A stretch of 44,073 nucleotides of DNA from Acidithiobacillus marinus (GCF_002847505.1 NZ_MXAV01000025.1:1-44073), one strand, 5' to 3'. Counted from the stretch's first letter, positions 9,623 through 18,456 are shown. The notes: generated from the sequence alone by a model not told the origin. Program-made: numbers and translations.

Positions 9623-10149
9623 GGATGTGGCGAAATTTTGTCGATCTTGGAGCGGGGCTGTGGACAACCTTGCGTCAACTCGGCCGCATCTCGACGGTCA
9701 GCTATCCAGAAGCGCCCTTGAATTTACCCCCCCGCTGGCGCGGCAGGCCAACGCTGACCCGGGATCCCGATGGCGACGAACGTTGTGTGGCCTGTCAATT
9801 GTGTTCGGCCGTGTGCCCGACCCGCTGTATCGAGTTACAGGCGGGAGAGCGTGCTGATACGCGCCGTTATCCCTTGACGTTCCGCATCAATTTTTCCCGG
9901 TGCATTTATTGTGGCCTCTGTGAGGAAGCCTGTCCTACCCTGGCCATCCAGCTCCTCGATGAGTTTGCTTTCAGCAAACAGCATCATGCCGATTTCATTT
10001 ATGAAAAGGACGCCTTGCTCATCGACGGCACCGGAAAGCACCCGCATTACAATTTTTATCGTCATTCCGGGGTGGCTCTGGGTGACAAAAATAAAGGAGA
10101 GGGTATCAACGAAAAGCCTCCCGTCAATGTCCGGAGCAATCTGCCATGA
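9619..10149 (+). CDS. nuoI: NADH-quinone oxidoreductase subunit I
   Basis: 176-residue 8Fe ferredoxin-type subunit carrying clusters N6a and N6b. Two complete CxxCxxCxxxCP motifs are present: Cys56, 59, 62, 66 and Cys95, 98, 101, 105. The C terminus (YEKDALLIDGTG...YNFYRHSG, then a polar tail) is somewhat longer than in Escherichia coli. Start at 9619, overlapping the nuoH stop as ATGA; the reading frame is open upstream inside nuoH, but that part is not homologous. Confidence 0.95.
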   Translation: MRMWRNFVDLGAGLWTTLRQLGRISTVSYPEAPLNLPPRWRGRPTLTRDPDGDERCVACQLCSAVCPTRCIELQAGERADTRRYPLTFRINFSRCIYCGLCEEACPTLAIQLLDEFAFSKQHHADFIYEKDALLIDGTGKHPHYNFYRHSGVALGDKNKGEGINEKPPVNVRSNLP

Positions 10150-10640
10150 TGATTCTGCTCATTTTATTGCTGTTGTTGATCATTCTCATGAGTGGAGCGG
10201 CGTTGCTGGTGGTCAACGATCCCATGCACGGCGCTGTCAATCTGGGTATCAGTTTACTGGCGCTGAGTATTCTTTTTTTACTACTGGGGGCGCCCTTTGT
10301 TGCGGCCCTGGAAGTGATGTTGTACGTGGGCGCTATTCTGGTCCTTTTCCTCTTCGCCATTATGCTATTACGTTCGCCGCTGAAAGTCCGGGAGGAGGCG
10401 CGCTGGCGCCGGGGTTTTTGGTGGCCTGCCGTTTTGGTCGTGTTGCTGACCGTCGTCCTGATTCTCCTTTTTGGTCAGCGACCGGATCTTCAGGTGACGA
10501 TACAGGAAATAGGTCCCGCCAGCGTAGGACGTGCTCTTTTTGGGCCTTACCTCTGGCTGACCGAGGCCGTAGCCCTGCTTCTTTTTGCGATCATTGCGGC
10601 GGTGCTGGCCATTCATCGGAGGGACGCGCATGACACTTGA
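10146..10640 (+). CDS. nuoJ: NADH-quinone oxidoreductase subunit J
   Basis: 164-residue membrane subunit with five hydrophobic helices. The key helix VMLYVGAILVLFLFAIMLL, with its conserved Tyr-Val-Gly-Ala, is present; this is the helix that forms the pi-bulge of the E-channel. The end overlaps nuoK by 11 bases and the start overlaps the nuoI stop. Confidence 0.93.
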   Translation: MMILLILLLLLIILMSGAALLVVNDPMHGAVNLGISLLALSILFLLLGAPFVAALEVMLYVGAILVLFLFAIMLLRSPLKVREEARWRRGFWWPAVLVVLLTVVLILLFGQRPDLQVTIQEIGPASVGRALFGPYLWLTEAVALLLFAIIAAVLAIHRRDAHDT

Positions 10641-10941
10641 GCTGACGCTGGTTATTGCGGCACTGCTGTTTGTGGTCGGAGTGGCGTTGATCCTGTTGCG
10701 CCGCAATCTGATTTTTCTGCTCTTGGGTATCGAGTTGCTCTTCAACGCTGCCATGGTGATTGCCCTTGCTGGAGGCGCGCGCTGGCATTCGGCCACTGGT
10801 CAGGTGCTGGTGGTGTTCATGATGGCGCTGAGTGGCGCTGCTCTGGCATTAACCCTGGCCTTGTTGCTGCGCGTCAAGCATGAGCTGGGTGGCGATAGCG
10901 TAGATGATCTTCGCCTGCTCCGGGAGGAAGTCGATGAATGA
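10630..10941 (+). CDS. nuoK: NADH-quinone oxidoreductase subunit K, second channel glutamate missing
   Basis: 103 residues, three hydrophobic helices. The first conserved membrane glutamate is present (Glu35 in LLGIELLFN). In the second conserved place, Glu72 of Escherichia coli (AAAEASIGLALLL), the gapless match here is SGAALALTLALLL, so the residue is Ala71. Both glutamates belong to the proton path between NuoH and the antiporter-like subunits, so this replacement is notable. Start at 10630 rather than the longer open frame from 10585. Confidence 0.93.
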   Translation: MTLELTLVIAALLFVVGVALILLRRNLIFLLLGIELLFNAAMVIALAGGARWHSATGQVLVVFMMALSGAALALTLALLLRVKHELGGDSVDDLRLLREEVDE

Positions 10942-12796
10942 GTGGCTTTTTCTGGTTCCTGGTTTTCCCCTGCTGGGGGCATTGCTCAATGCCATTTTGG
11001 GAGAACATTTCGCACCGAGACAGATAGGCCGCATGGCAGCAACCATGCCCTTTTTGTCGACCTTGGTCGTTTTTGCGATATGGATGACCCATGGAAGCGC
11101 CCCCAATCTCCATGATCAGGTCTGGACCTGGATGGCTGTCGGTCATTTTCAGGCCAGTATCGCGTTTCATGTGGATCAAGTGACCTTGGTCATGATCAGT
11201 ATTGCCGCCTTTGTGGGGTTTTTGATTCATCTCTTTTCCCAGCAATATCTGAAAGGAGATTACGGCGAACGGCGTTATTATTTCTATCTGAATCTGTTTG
11301 TGGGTGGGATGTTGATTCTCACTATGGCAGATAATTTGTTGCTGCTGTACCTGGGCTGGGAAACCGTCGGTTTGTGTTCTTATGCGCTGGTAGCGCACTG
11401 GTATCGCAAGCAGGAAAATGCCTGGGCGGGACGCAAGGCGTTTGTGGTGACCCGGATTGGGGATACCGCCCTGGCCCTGGCGATTTTCATTCTCTTTGCC
11501 GAGTACCATACCCTCAATTACTCGCCGCTGTTTGCAGCAGTGGCGGCCAGCCCCGATCATCTGGCGCTGCTCATAGCCGGAATCCTGATATTGATTGGTG
11601 CGGTCGCTAAATCGGCACAGTTTCCCCTGCATATCTGGCTGCCGGATTCCATGGCAGGACCCAGTACGGTTTCTGCCCTTATTCATGCAGCGACCATGGT
11701 CACGGCAGGGGTCTATCTCTGTATCCGTCTTTATCCGATTTTTGCTGCAGTGCCCGGGATGCTCTGGGTGATCGGCCTGAGTGGGGCTTTTACGGCATTT
11801 TATGCGGCTACCTGCGGTATTGCTCAGGTGGATATCAAGCGCGTACTGGCTTACTCCACCATCAGTCAGTTGGGATACATGTTTCTTGGAGTGGGTATTG
11901 GTGCACCCTCCCTCGGTCTTTTCCATCTGCTCGTCCATGGCTGTTTCAAGGCGCTGTTGTTCATGGGTGCCGGGGTAGTCATTATTATCTATAAAGAAAA
12001 TCATGATATTCGTCAGATGGGCGGCCTTAAAAAACAGCAACCTTTTTTACGCTGGACGTTTCTGGCGGGTATTTTTGCGTTAGCTGCCGTGCCGGTGATT
12101 TCGGCCTCTTTTTATAGTAAAGATGCCATTATTGCCGCATCATTTATTGTTCCTGGTGGCAAGTTGCTCTGGGTGCTGGCGCTGTTAGGCGCGGTATTCA
12201 CGGCGATTTATGCTTTTCGGCTGTATTTTCTGGTATTTGAAGGACCTGAAAAACCGGGCGAGCCCTACCAGATGGGTTGGGGCATGAAAATTCCACTCGG
12301 CGTTCTGGCCGTGGCTAGTATTGGTATTGGCTGGCTACAGTTTCCACCCGGCTGGCCGGGACCGAAACTCTGGTTACCCTGGCTGGCCCCGGAACTGGGC
12401 ATGCCGCCAGCCCCTGCAGGTGGGGTAAACATTTTTCTACAGGTGGCAGGATCAGTGGCCACTCTCATTGGCATTGCCATTGCCTACAAGGCCGCCCAAT
12501 GGGAGCGCGAAGGCCGTGGCCTCAGTCGTATTGCCTTCCTCTTCAATGCCTGGTTTTTCGACCGGGTTTTCCTGCGTATCTTTCCGCCAATCTGGTATGC
12601 CCTGGCCCGGGTTCTGGACCGCTTTCTGGAACAGGCGGGTTTTCAACTGTTGCTGCTCGGGGGGTTGAAAGATGGCTTCGGGCTCGGAAGTCGGGTTCTG
12701 GAAAGTGGTGAAGATGGTCTGCTCAGTCGTTATGCCAGTGGTATGATTCTCGGGCTGGTGGTGCTGCTCTTTATCGCCTGGGGGTACTTGCTGTGA
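10934..12796 (+). CDS. nuoL: NADH-quinone oxidoreductase subunit L
   Basis: 620-residue antiporter-like distal proton pump with the long lateral helix at its C terminus. Key residues are intact: Glu in LYLGWETVGLCSY, Lys in GAVAKSAQFPLHIWLPDSM, His-rich HAATMVTAGVY, AQVDIKRVLAYSTISQLGY and Lys in SFYSKDAI. GGGAGGAAG at 10922-10930 supports the ATG at 10934. It overlaps nuoK by eight bases and nuoM by four (GTGA). It serves as an internal contrast to the altered NuoM and NuoN. Confidence 0.96.
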   Translation: MNEWLFLVPGFPLLGALLNAILGEHFAPRQIGRMAATMPFLSTLVVFAIWMTHGSAPNLHDQVWTWMAVGHFQASIAFHVDQVTLVMISIAAFVGFLIHLFSQQYLKGDYGERRYYFYLNLFVGGMLILTMADNLLLLYLGWETVGLCSYALVAHWYRKQENAWAGRKAFVVTRIGDTALALAIFILFAEYHTLNYSPLFAAVAASPDHLALLIAGILILIGAVAKSAQFPLHIWLPDSMAGPSTVSALIHAATMVTAGVYLCIRLYPIFAAVPGMLWVIGLSGAFTAFYAATCGIAQVDIKRVLAYSTISQLGYMFLGVGIGAPSLGLFHLLVHGCFKALLFMGAGVVIIIYKENHDIRQMGGLKKQQPFLRWTFLAGIFALAAVPVISASFYSKDAIIAASFIVPGGKLLWVLALLGAVFTAIYAFRLYFLVFEGPEKPGEPYQMGWGMKIPLGVLAVASIGIGWLQFPPGWPGPKLWLPWLAPELGMPPAPAGGVNIFLQVAGSVATLIGIAIAYKAAQWEREGRGLSRIAFLFNAWFFDRVFLRIFPPIWYALARVLDRFLEQAGFQLLLLGGLKDGFGLGSRVLESGEDGLLSRYASGMILGLVVLLFIAWGYLL

Positions 12797-14253
12797 TTCT
12801 CGTGACAGTATTGATTCTCCTGCCCTGGTGCGCCGCCCTCTGGTTATCCGCACAAAAACAGGCAGGGCAGCGTCTGGCCATGACCATCGCCCTGATCGAG
12901 TTGTTGCTGACGTTGATTTTGCGTTTCGCTCCCGACAGCATGGGCACTCTCGGACACGGGTTGCATATTCCCTATCTGGGGGGGCTTTGGACCTTGCATG
13001 CGGGTCCGCTGGGCAGCACTCTGGCCTTGCTCTGTGCCCTGTTGATACCGGTGAGTCTGGCTTTTGCCTGGCGCCTGCCGGAATTCCGGTCCCTGGCCAG
13101 TGCCGTTCTGGTCATGGCTGGTGCCTTGTTCGGTATATTTTATGCCCAGAATGTCCTGATGTTTTATATTTTTTATGAAATTCTGGCACTTGCCGGTGCT
13201 TTTCTGATTTTACGCAGCGGCCACAAAAATCGCGCTGCTGCCCTGCAATTCCTTCTGTACACTTTTGTCGGGTCTTTACTGTTTCTGGTAGCCCTGGTGG
13301 TGGTCTATGTGCTCCATGGCCAACAGACTGGGGTATATAACTTTTCCATTTTGCAGCTGGCGGACACCCGGATCAGTGCGGGGCTTGGGATCTGGTTATT
13401 CCTGGGAATGGTTGCCGGCCTGGCAGTCAAAATGCCGCTTTTTCCTCTGCATAGTTGGGCCGCTTCAGGGTATGGCCATGCCGCTCCGGCGGGGAGTGTG
13501 TTTCTCTCGGGGGCGGCGGTGACCGCCGGTGCTTATGGCCTGATCCATTTTGCGATTCCCATGTTGCCCCAGGCCGCTCTGGAATTTGCCCCGGTCGGCA
13601 TCATTCTGGGGGCTATTGGTACGCTGTATGGCGCATTTCTGGCTCTGAATGCGGCCAATTTGCGTCTATTTGCAGCCTGGGCCAGCGTCAGCCATATGAA
13701 TCTGGTGGCCCTGGGATTGTTCGCGCTGCAAAGTCAGGCCATTCATGGCAGCGTGTTTTTGCTTATTGCCCATGGAGTAGTGTCCGCCGGATTGTTCGGC
13801 GTAGTCAGTGTCATGGAGAATCGAGGCCTTACGGGCGAATGGGCCGGATTAGGCGGCTTATTTCGACGGGCTCCCCGACTCGGGGCCTGGATGCTGTTTT
13901 TCTTTCTGGCCGGTATGGGGCTGCCGGGATTGGCCAATTTTCCGGGGGAGTTTCTCAGTCTGGCCGGTGCTTTCCGGGTACTGCCTTGGGCGGCGGCCCT
14001 CGCTACCCTGGGGATTCTGGCGGGGGTGGTGTATTTTTTGCGGGCCTATGAGCGGATCATGCTGGGTCCGCTGAACCATACTCTGCCAGAAACCCTGAAA
14101 GATTTGCAGCAAGGCGAATGGTTGCTGTTCTGGGTACTGGGTTTGCTGACTTTATGGTTGGGTCTGGATCCCCAGGTCATTCTTTCTCATCTGGGTATTT
14201 TACTCTCGACCCATAGTGCCGAACTGATTCAGGGAGGCGGTCATGGCGTATAA
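12793..14253 (+). CDS. nuoM: NADH-quinone oxidoreductase subunit M, divergent proton-channel residues
   Basis: 486-residue antiporter-like subunit with GTG start in a GTGA overlap with nuoL. Conserved and present: Glu129 (FYIFYEILAL), Lys213 (AVKMPLFPLHSW) and Glu in NFPGEFLSLAGAF. Unusual compared with the family: the motif WLPDAH after the first lysine is WAASGY; the helix-8 lysine (Escherichia coli GILLKTAAYG) is Thr244 in GAAVTAGAYG (codon at 13522-13524); and the usual DIKR.IAYTSVSH is NLRLFAAWASVSH. The protein is clearly NuoM by length, position and the remaining pattern, but its central proton relay looks rebuilt. Confidence 0.92.
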   Translation: MILVTVLILLPWCAALWLSAQKQAGQRLAMTIALIELLLTLILRFAPDSMGTLGHGLHIPYLGGLWTLHAGPLGSTLALLCALLIPVSLAFAWRLPEFRSLASAVLVMAGALFGIFYAQNVLMFYIFYEILALAGAFLILRSGHKNRAAALQFLLYTFVGSLLFLVALVVVYVLHGQQTGVYNFSILQLADTRISAGLGIWLFLGMVAGLAVKMPLFPLHSWAASGYGHAAPAGSVFLSGAAVTAGAYGLIHFAIPMLPQAALEFAPVGIILGAIGTLYGAFLALNAANLRLFAAWASVSHMNLVALGLFALQSQAIHGSVFLLIAHGVVSAGLFGVVSVMENRGLTGEWAGLGGLFRRAPRLGAWMLFFFLAGMGLPGLANFPGEFLSLAGAFRVLPWAAALATLGILAGVVYFLRAYERIMLGPLNHTLPETLKDLQQGEWLLFWVLGLLTLWLGLDPQVILSHLGILLSTHSAELIQGGGHGV

Positions 14254-15571
14254 TCCGACCTTGCTGCCATTACTGATAGTTGCTTCTGCAGCACTCATTG
14301 CATTTTTGGCAGATGCCCTGACTCTGGGCCGCTTCATGCCCTGGTTGGGCGGGGCCAGCAGTATAGCGGCGGGTGCCAGTATTTTTGTGGAGCACATGGC
14401 CCTTGGTGCCGATCTGTACTGGGATCTCAGCGCCAGTCTTTTAGGCATTTATCTGAGCCTGGCCGTTGCGGCGGGATTGTTTTTTATCGCCTTTCATCCT
14501 ATTACCCGAAAAATGACTGGCAGTCTGGTGGGTTTGTTGCTGACACTTCTGGTAGGCAGTCTGATTTTGGTCAGTGCCCAGAGTCTTCTGCTGCTATTTA
14601 TTGGTCTGGAACTGCAGGTGCTGCCCTTTTTTGCCCTGCTGGCCTGGCCCGGCAGTGGTCGAGCCGCGCTGGAGTCTGCCTTTAAATATGCGTTGCTGGC
14701 GGGTCTGGCTTCTGCCCAGTTTGCCATTGGTGTTGCCCTGATCTATCTGGGAGATGGCAGTTTGGCAGTGATTCCCCCCATGGGTGACATGACTGCGAAT
14801 GTTTTCGGAATGATGGGGGTTCTGGCGCTGCTCGTGGCCTTGAGTTTTGAAATTGCCGCTGCGCCCTTTCATGCCTGGGTGGCGGACATTTATCAGGGTG
14901 CCCCTGCTCCATTTCTGATTTTTCTCGGGGGAGTCGGCAAAGTCGCCATCATGGGCGCGCTGATTACCTTGGTAGCGGCGACCCCGAAACTGGAAATTCC
15001 AGTCGCCATCATTGCCGCAACGAGTATTGTTGTGGGTAATGTTCTCGCCTATCGTGCCGGACATTTACGGAGAATGTTGGGCTATTCGGCCATTGCCCAT
15101 GCCGGCTACTTTCTTGCCGCACTCGCGGCAGGTCCGTTGGGTATCATTGCCGCAGCTATCTACGCTTTGGTTTACGGACTGATGAATGTAGGCACTTTCA
15201 TGGGGCTTTCGGCATTGCCTGAGAACAGCATCGCGATTCCTTGGTCCGCATTGCGAGAACGCCAGCCAGTTTTGGCGGGGCTTTTGGGCCTGACCTTGCT
15301 GGCCCTGGCGGGGATGCCGCCCAGCATCGGTTTTTTTGCCAAGCTGCTGGTGATTATTGCTGATGTGCATGACCAGGCCTACTGGCTGGCGATTTTGCTG
15401 GCCCTGGGGAGTGCCTTTTCTTTCGCCTACTATCTAAGTGCCTTGTGGAAGCCCGCCGTGCTCAGCAATCCTGAGCGATTGCTGCGCCGCCGCAGCTGGG
15501 AGACTTTTGCGGCACTGGGGATCGTGATTCTGCTGTTTGCCTGGTTGCTGATGCCTTATGGTTTAAGCTAA
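14243..15571 (+). CDS. nuoN: NADH-quinone oxidoreductase subunit N, lysine-to-glutamate change in the pump motif
   Basis: 442-residue antiporter-like subunit, shorter than Escherichia coli NuoN (about 485). Glu123 (GLELQVLPFF), Lys149 (SAFKYALLAG), Lys233 (GGVGKVAIMG) and Lys in IGFFAKLLVI are present. The broken-helix lysine of the motif [20 protein letters not shown] is Glu203 here (SFEIAAAPFHAWVADIYQGAP; codon GAA 14849-14851). The last gene of the operon; the start overlaps nuoM by eleven bases. Confidence 0.92.
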   Translation: MAYNPTLLPLLIVASAALIAFLADALTLGRFMPWLGGASSIAAGASIFVEHMALGADLYWDLSASLLGIYLSLAVAAGLFFIAFHPITRKMTGSLVGLLLTLLVGSLILVSAQSLLLLFIGLELQVLPFFALLAWPGSGRAALESAFKYALLAGLASAQFAIGVALIYLGDGSLAVIPPMGDMTANVFGMMGVLALLVALSFEIAAAPFHAWVADIYQGAPAPFLIFLGGVGKVAIMGALITLVAATPKLEIPVAIIAATSIVVGNVLAYRAGHLRRMLGYSAIAHAGYFLAALAAGPLGIIAAAIYALVYGLMNVGTFMGLSALPENSIAIPWSALRERQPVLAGLLGLTLLALAGMPPSIGFFAKLLVIIADVHDQAYWLAILLALGSAFSFAYYLSALWKPAVLSNPERLLRRRSWETFAALGIVILLFAWLLMPYGLS

Positions 15572-15611
15572 AAACCGAGCAAAGGATGAGCAGAACTATC
15601 CAACCAGAGAA

Positions 15612-15645
15612 AAACCTCTCCGCAGCAACGCCTGCAGAAAGGTTT
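15612..15645 (+). terminator. Possible weak terminator after nuoN
   Basis: AAACCT (15612-15617) pairs with AGGTTT (15640-15645), with a second inner GCAG/CTGC pairing. No long T run follows, so this is only a candidate end of the nuo transcript, lying between convergent genes. Confidence 0.3.
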
Positions 15646-15660
15646 CTAGTCTGAAAGTAT

Positions 15661-16095
15661 TCAAGCTGCTACGGGACGCAGGAATAAGCGGCGCAGGGGG
15701 GATGCCGCAAACATGCCAGCTCCCATGGCCAGAAAAAAGAACAAGCCACTGCTGCCGTTCAGGCCCAGCCCGGCAACAGCTGGGCCGGGGCAAAGCCCAA
15801 CCAGTCCCCAACCCACGCCAAACAGGGCTGCGCCCAAAAACAGTTCCCGATTGATTTGCACCGAGGCCGGGCCGGGCAGGGCATTGCCCAGAAACGCCTT
15901 ACCGCGTCGTGCTCCCAGAGGCCAGGCCAGCAGCATGGGTAAAATGGCACCCAGCAATACGAAGCCCAACGTCGGATCCCAGTTTCCCAGCACGTCCATC
16001 CAGCCTTGGACCCGTTGGGCATTGACCATATCGGAAACCACCAGGCCCAGACCAAATAATGAACCGGAAAATAAAGCGACCAATAACCGCATCAT
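15661..16095 (-). CDS. YeeE/YedE family membrane protein, second half (DUF6691-like)
   Basis: 144 residues with four hydrophobic segments and the motif GLCPGPAVAGL, the counterpart of the Cys motif of YeeE/YedE thiosulfate-uptake proteins. In this family the transporter is often split into two half-size genes, as here. The start codon pair ATGATG (16095-16090) overlaps the TGA of the upstream half-gene, so the two are probably made together and work as one channel. A role in moving sulfur compounds (thiosulfate or a persulfide) fits the neighbouring dioxygenase but is inferred. Confidence 0.82.
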   Translation of the reverse strand: MMRLLVALFSGSLFGLGLVVSDMVNAQRVQGWMDVLGNWDPTLGFVLLGAILPMLLAWPLGARRGKAFLGNALPGPASVQINRELFLGAALFGVGWGLVGLCPGPAVAGLGLNGSSGLFFFLAMGAGMFAASPLRRLFLRPVAA

Positions 16096-16520
16096 GGCAA
16101 CACCCCCAGAAAGTGCCTGAACAAGGAGACAGCCAGCACGCCACTGAATAAATACACCGCCGTCGCGAAAATGCTGCGGATCGAAAAGCGGGAAATACCG
16201 CAGACGCCGTGACCGGAGGTACAACCATTGGCCAGACGGCTACCGATACCCACCAGCAGGCCAGCAATAATGACCAGTCCGATATTACTGGTAACGTGGG
16301 TGTCTACCGGAGCGACGAAATGTGCCCAGAGAACAGGGATCAGAAACAGACCAAACAGAAAAACCAGCCGTTCTGCCCCATTGCCCCAGCCGGTCCGATC
16401 GATGAGGCCACCGAGGAGACCGCTCACTCCCATGATGCGTCCATTCACGAGTAAAAAAGTCAGGGCCGCCAAACCAATCAACAAACCACCCAAAAAGCCC
16501 ATCAACCATTCCTGTTGCAT
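16092..16520 (-). CDS. YeeE/YedE family sulfur-transport membrane protein, first half
   Basis: 142 residues, four or five hydrophobic helices, with the hallmark GSRLANGCTSGHGVCGISRFS, whose cysteines bind the sulfur substrate in characterised YeeE. The start (MQQEWLMGFLGG) lies about 20 bases after the dioxygenase stop on the same strand, preceded by a GGGAG-like site. Order dioxygenase - YeeE - YedE is the same as in BigR/Blh-type operons for hydrogen sulfide and persulfide detoxification in other proteobacteria. Confidence 0.87.
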   Translation of the reverse strand: MQQEWLMGFLGGLLIGLAALTFLLVNGRIMGVSGLLGGLIDRTGWGNGAERLVFLFGLFLIPVLWAHFVAPVDTHVTSNIGLVIIAGLLVGIGSRLANGCTSGHGVCGISRFSIRSIFATAVYLFSGVLAVSLFRHFLGVLP

Positions 16521-16541
16521 GGAGGATTCTCCCTTGAATAA

Positions 16542-17408
16542 TCAGACTGCGTTGAGCGGAATGCGCAGATAAGCCACGCCATTATCTTCTGCCGACGGTA
16601 GTTCTCCGGCACGGATATTCACCTGCAGAGCAGGGAGGATCAGTTTGGGCATGGCCAGGGTGGCATCGCGTTGCTGGCGCAGGGCCACGAAATCGGCCTG
16701 GGTCCGACCATTTCCCATGTGAATGTTATGGGCTTTTTCTTCACCCACGGTGCTTTCCCAGCGGAATTCATCCCGGCCCGGTGCCTTGTAGTCATGACCG
16801 ACAAAAATGCGCGTGTCATCCGGAAGCGAGAAAATGCGCTGGACCGAGCGGTACAAGGTATCGGCGCTGCCACCAGGAAAGTCGCAGCGCGCCGAACCAT
16901 AATCGGGCATAAAAATGGTGTCACCGACAAAAGCAGCATCTTCATCGACCACATAGGTCAGGCAGGCGGGCGTGTGTCCTGGTGTGTGCATGACTCGTAC
17001 CGGCATGGCGCCGATAAAAAAAGTCTCTCCATCGTCAAAGAGATGATCAAATTGACGTCCGTCCTGAGGGATTTGCTGTGACTCATTATAGAGTTTGGCA
17101 AAAGTGCTCTGTACGGTGGTGATGTGCGCACCAATACCGATTTTGCAGTGTAGTTTCTCGCGCAGATAGTGGGCGGCGCTGAGGTGATCGGCGTGGGCGT
17201 GGGTATCCAGCACCCATTCCACCTGCAGATGATCCTGCTCCACCCGTTCAAGAACGCGCTCTACCGAACTGGTGGAAGTACGACCACTCGCATAGTCAAA
17301 GTCCAGCACCGGATCGATGATGGCACAGGCAGAGCCTTCTGGTTCCCGAACTAAATAAGTGGCGGTAAAAGTGTTTTCATCAAAAAAGCATTCAACGTTG
17401 GGTTTCAT
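16542..17408 (-). CDS. MBL-fold persulfide (sulfur) dioxygenase-like protein
   Basis: 288 residues of the metallo-beta-lactamase fold, closest to the ETHE1/Blh group that oxidises glutathione persulfide to sulfite. Metal-site residues are visible: His70-x-His72-x-Asp74-His75 (THAHADH), His145 (HTPGHTP), Asp163 (FVGDTIF) and His205 (FVGHDY). GARCDFPGG-like SARCDFPGGSADTLY is the ETHE1 substrate-side motif. GAGGAG is found nine bases before the ATG. No adjacent ArsR-type regulator gene is present, though an AT-rich inverted repeat lies upstream. With the YeeE/YedE pair it forms a sulfur-handling operon that fits a sulfur-oxidising acidophile. A general MBL hydrolase is the alternative. Confidence 0.85.
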   Translation of the reverse strand: MKPNVECFFDENTFTATYLVREPEGSACAIIDPVLDFDYASGRTSTSSVERVLERVEQDHLQVEWVLDTHAHADHLSAAHYLREKLHCKIGIGAHITTVQSTFAKLYNESQQIPQDGRQFDHLFDDGETFFIGAMPVRVMHTPGHTPACLTYVVDEDAAFVGDTIFMPDYGSARCDFPGGSADTLYRSVQRIFSLPDDTRIFVGHDYKAPGRDEFRWESTVGEEKAHNIHMGNGRTQADFVALRQQRDATLAMPKLILPALQVNIRAGELPSAEDNGVAYLRIPLNAV

Positions 17409-17430
17409 ACGCTCATTCTCCTCAACTAGT

Positions 17431-17467
17431 ATTTAAGAATTGATCAGTATAATTACTTATTCTAAAT
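17431..17467. promoter_or_regulatory. AT-rich imperfect inverted repeat, possible operator of the sulfur operon
   Basis: ATTTAAGAAT (17431-17440) and ATTCTAAAT (17459-17467) are inverted copies differing by one base, with an AT-rich centre. They lie 23 to 60 bases upstream of the dioxygenase start codon. In other bacteria this operon type is controlled by the persulfide sensor BigR/SqrR from AT-rich dyads; a link here is inference. Confidence 0.4.
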
Positions 17468-17559
17468 TTATGGTCAATATGGCTGAGTTACCACAACTTT
17501 TGTTGTTCGCAACCCAAACGCGATTCTTTATTGAGCCCATGACAGACGCTGCATATGCC

Positions 17560-17588
17560 TTGACAAGACTCCGTTTCGTCGCTAGTCT
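17560..17588 (+). promoter_or_regulatory. Probable promoter of rplM-rpsI
   Basis: Perfect -35 TTGACA at 17560-17565, 17-base spacer, weak -10 TAGTCT at 17583-17588. The transcript would have a leader of about 35 bases before the rplM ATG. Confidence 0.5.
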
Positions 17589-17627
17589 CCCGCCCCTCAG
17601 TGAAAAACCCGAAGCCGGAGTTTTGTG

Positions 17628-18056
17628 ATGAAGACCTATTCTGCCAAGTCTCATGAAGTCCAGGGAGACTGGTTCGTAGTCGATGCAACCGATAAAGTAT
17701 TGGGCCGCCTGTCTGTCGAGGTAGCCACGCGTCTGCGCGGCAAACATAAGCCCGAGTACACCCCCCATGCCGATATTGGGGATCACATTATTGTCATCAA
17801 TGCTGACAAGATCGCGGTGACCGGCAATAAAGCCAAGGACAAAATGTATTACCATCATACCGGCTATGTCGGCAATCTGAAGAGCGCTTCTTTTGAAAAA
17901 ATGATGGAAACCCACCCGGAGCGGATTATCGAAATTGCGGTGAAGGGTATGCTCCCGAAAAACTCCCTGGGCCGGGCCATGTACCGCAAGCTCAAGGTGT
18001 ATAGCGGTTCCGAGCATCCCCACTCGGCGCAACAGCCCCAGACTTTAGATATTTAA
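17628..18056 (+). CDS. rplM: 50S ribosomal protein L13
   Basis: 142 residues, the usual length of bacterial L13, with [19 protein letters not shown] at the start, [19 protein letters not shown], and the later [19 protein letters not shown] typical of the family. ATG at 17628 follows a GGAG at 17612-17615; a GTG just before it is in frame but unlikely. It lies directly before rpsI, the standard bacterial pairing. Confidence 0.97.
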   Translation: MKTYSAKSHEVQGDWFVVDATDKVLGRLSVEVATRLRGKHKPEYTPHADIGDHIIVINADKIAVTGNKAKDKMYYHHTGYVGNLKSASFEKMMETHPERIIEIAVKGMLPKNSLGRAMYRKLKVYSGSEHPHSAQQPQTLDI

Positions 18057-18069
18057 GGTGAGTACTATC

Positions 18070-18456
18070 ATGGAACAATATTACGGCACGGGTCGGCGCA
18101 AAAGCGCCACTGCACGGGTTTATTTGCGGCGCGGTTCCGGTAAGATCGTCATCAACAAGCGGAGTCTGGAAGAGTACTTCGGCCGCGAAACCTCGCGCAT
18201 GGTGGTTATGCAGCCCCTGGAACTTACCGGACACGGCAGTCAATTTGACATTCTGGTGAACGTCAGCGGTGGCGGTGCCAGTGGTCAGGCGGGTGCCATT
18301 CGTCACGGCATTACCCGTGCCCTCATGGTGTATGATGAAACCTTGCGTCGACCGCTGCGCAGTGCAGGGTTCGTGACCAGAGACGCCCGCGAAGTGGAGC
18401 GTAAGAAAGTTGGTAAGCACAAGGCACGGCGCAGTCATCAGTTCTCCAAACGTTAA
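18070..18456 (+). CDS. rpsI: 30S ribosomal protein S9
   Basis: 128 residues beginning [19 protein letters not shown] and ending with the basic tail [13 protein letters not shown] that reaches the ribosomal P site. AAGGTGAG at 18055-18062 is placed seven bases before ATG 18070; it contains an in-frame GTG (18058) that is less likely to be the start. Confidence 0.97.
   Translation: MEQYYGTGRRKSATARVYLRRGSGKIVINKRSLEEYFGRETSRMVVMQPLELTGHGSQFDILVNVSGGGASGQAGAIRHGITRALMVYDETLRRPLRSAGFVTRDAREVERKKVGKHKARRSHQFSKR

Noticed and set aside
10874-12040. 388-codon minus-strand frame opposite nuoL
   Set aside because: Low-complexity polar composition rich in Gln, His and Lys, as expected opposite a hydrophobic membrane gene.
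16542-17408. Glyoxalase II as function of the MBL protein
   Set aside because: The residues after the metal motif (SARCDFPGGSADTLY) and the YeeE/YedE neighbours fit the ETHE1/Blh dioxygenase group better.
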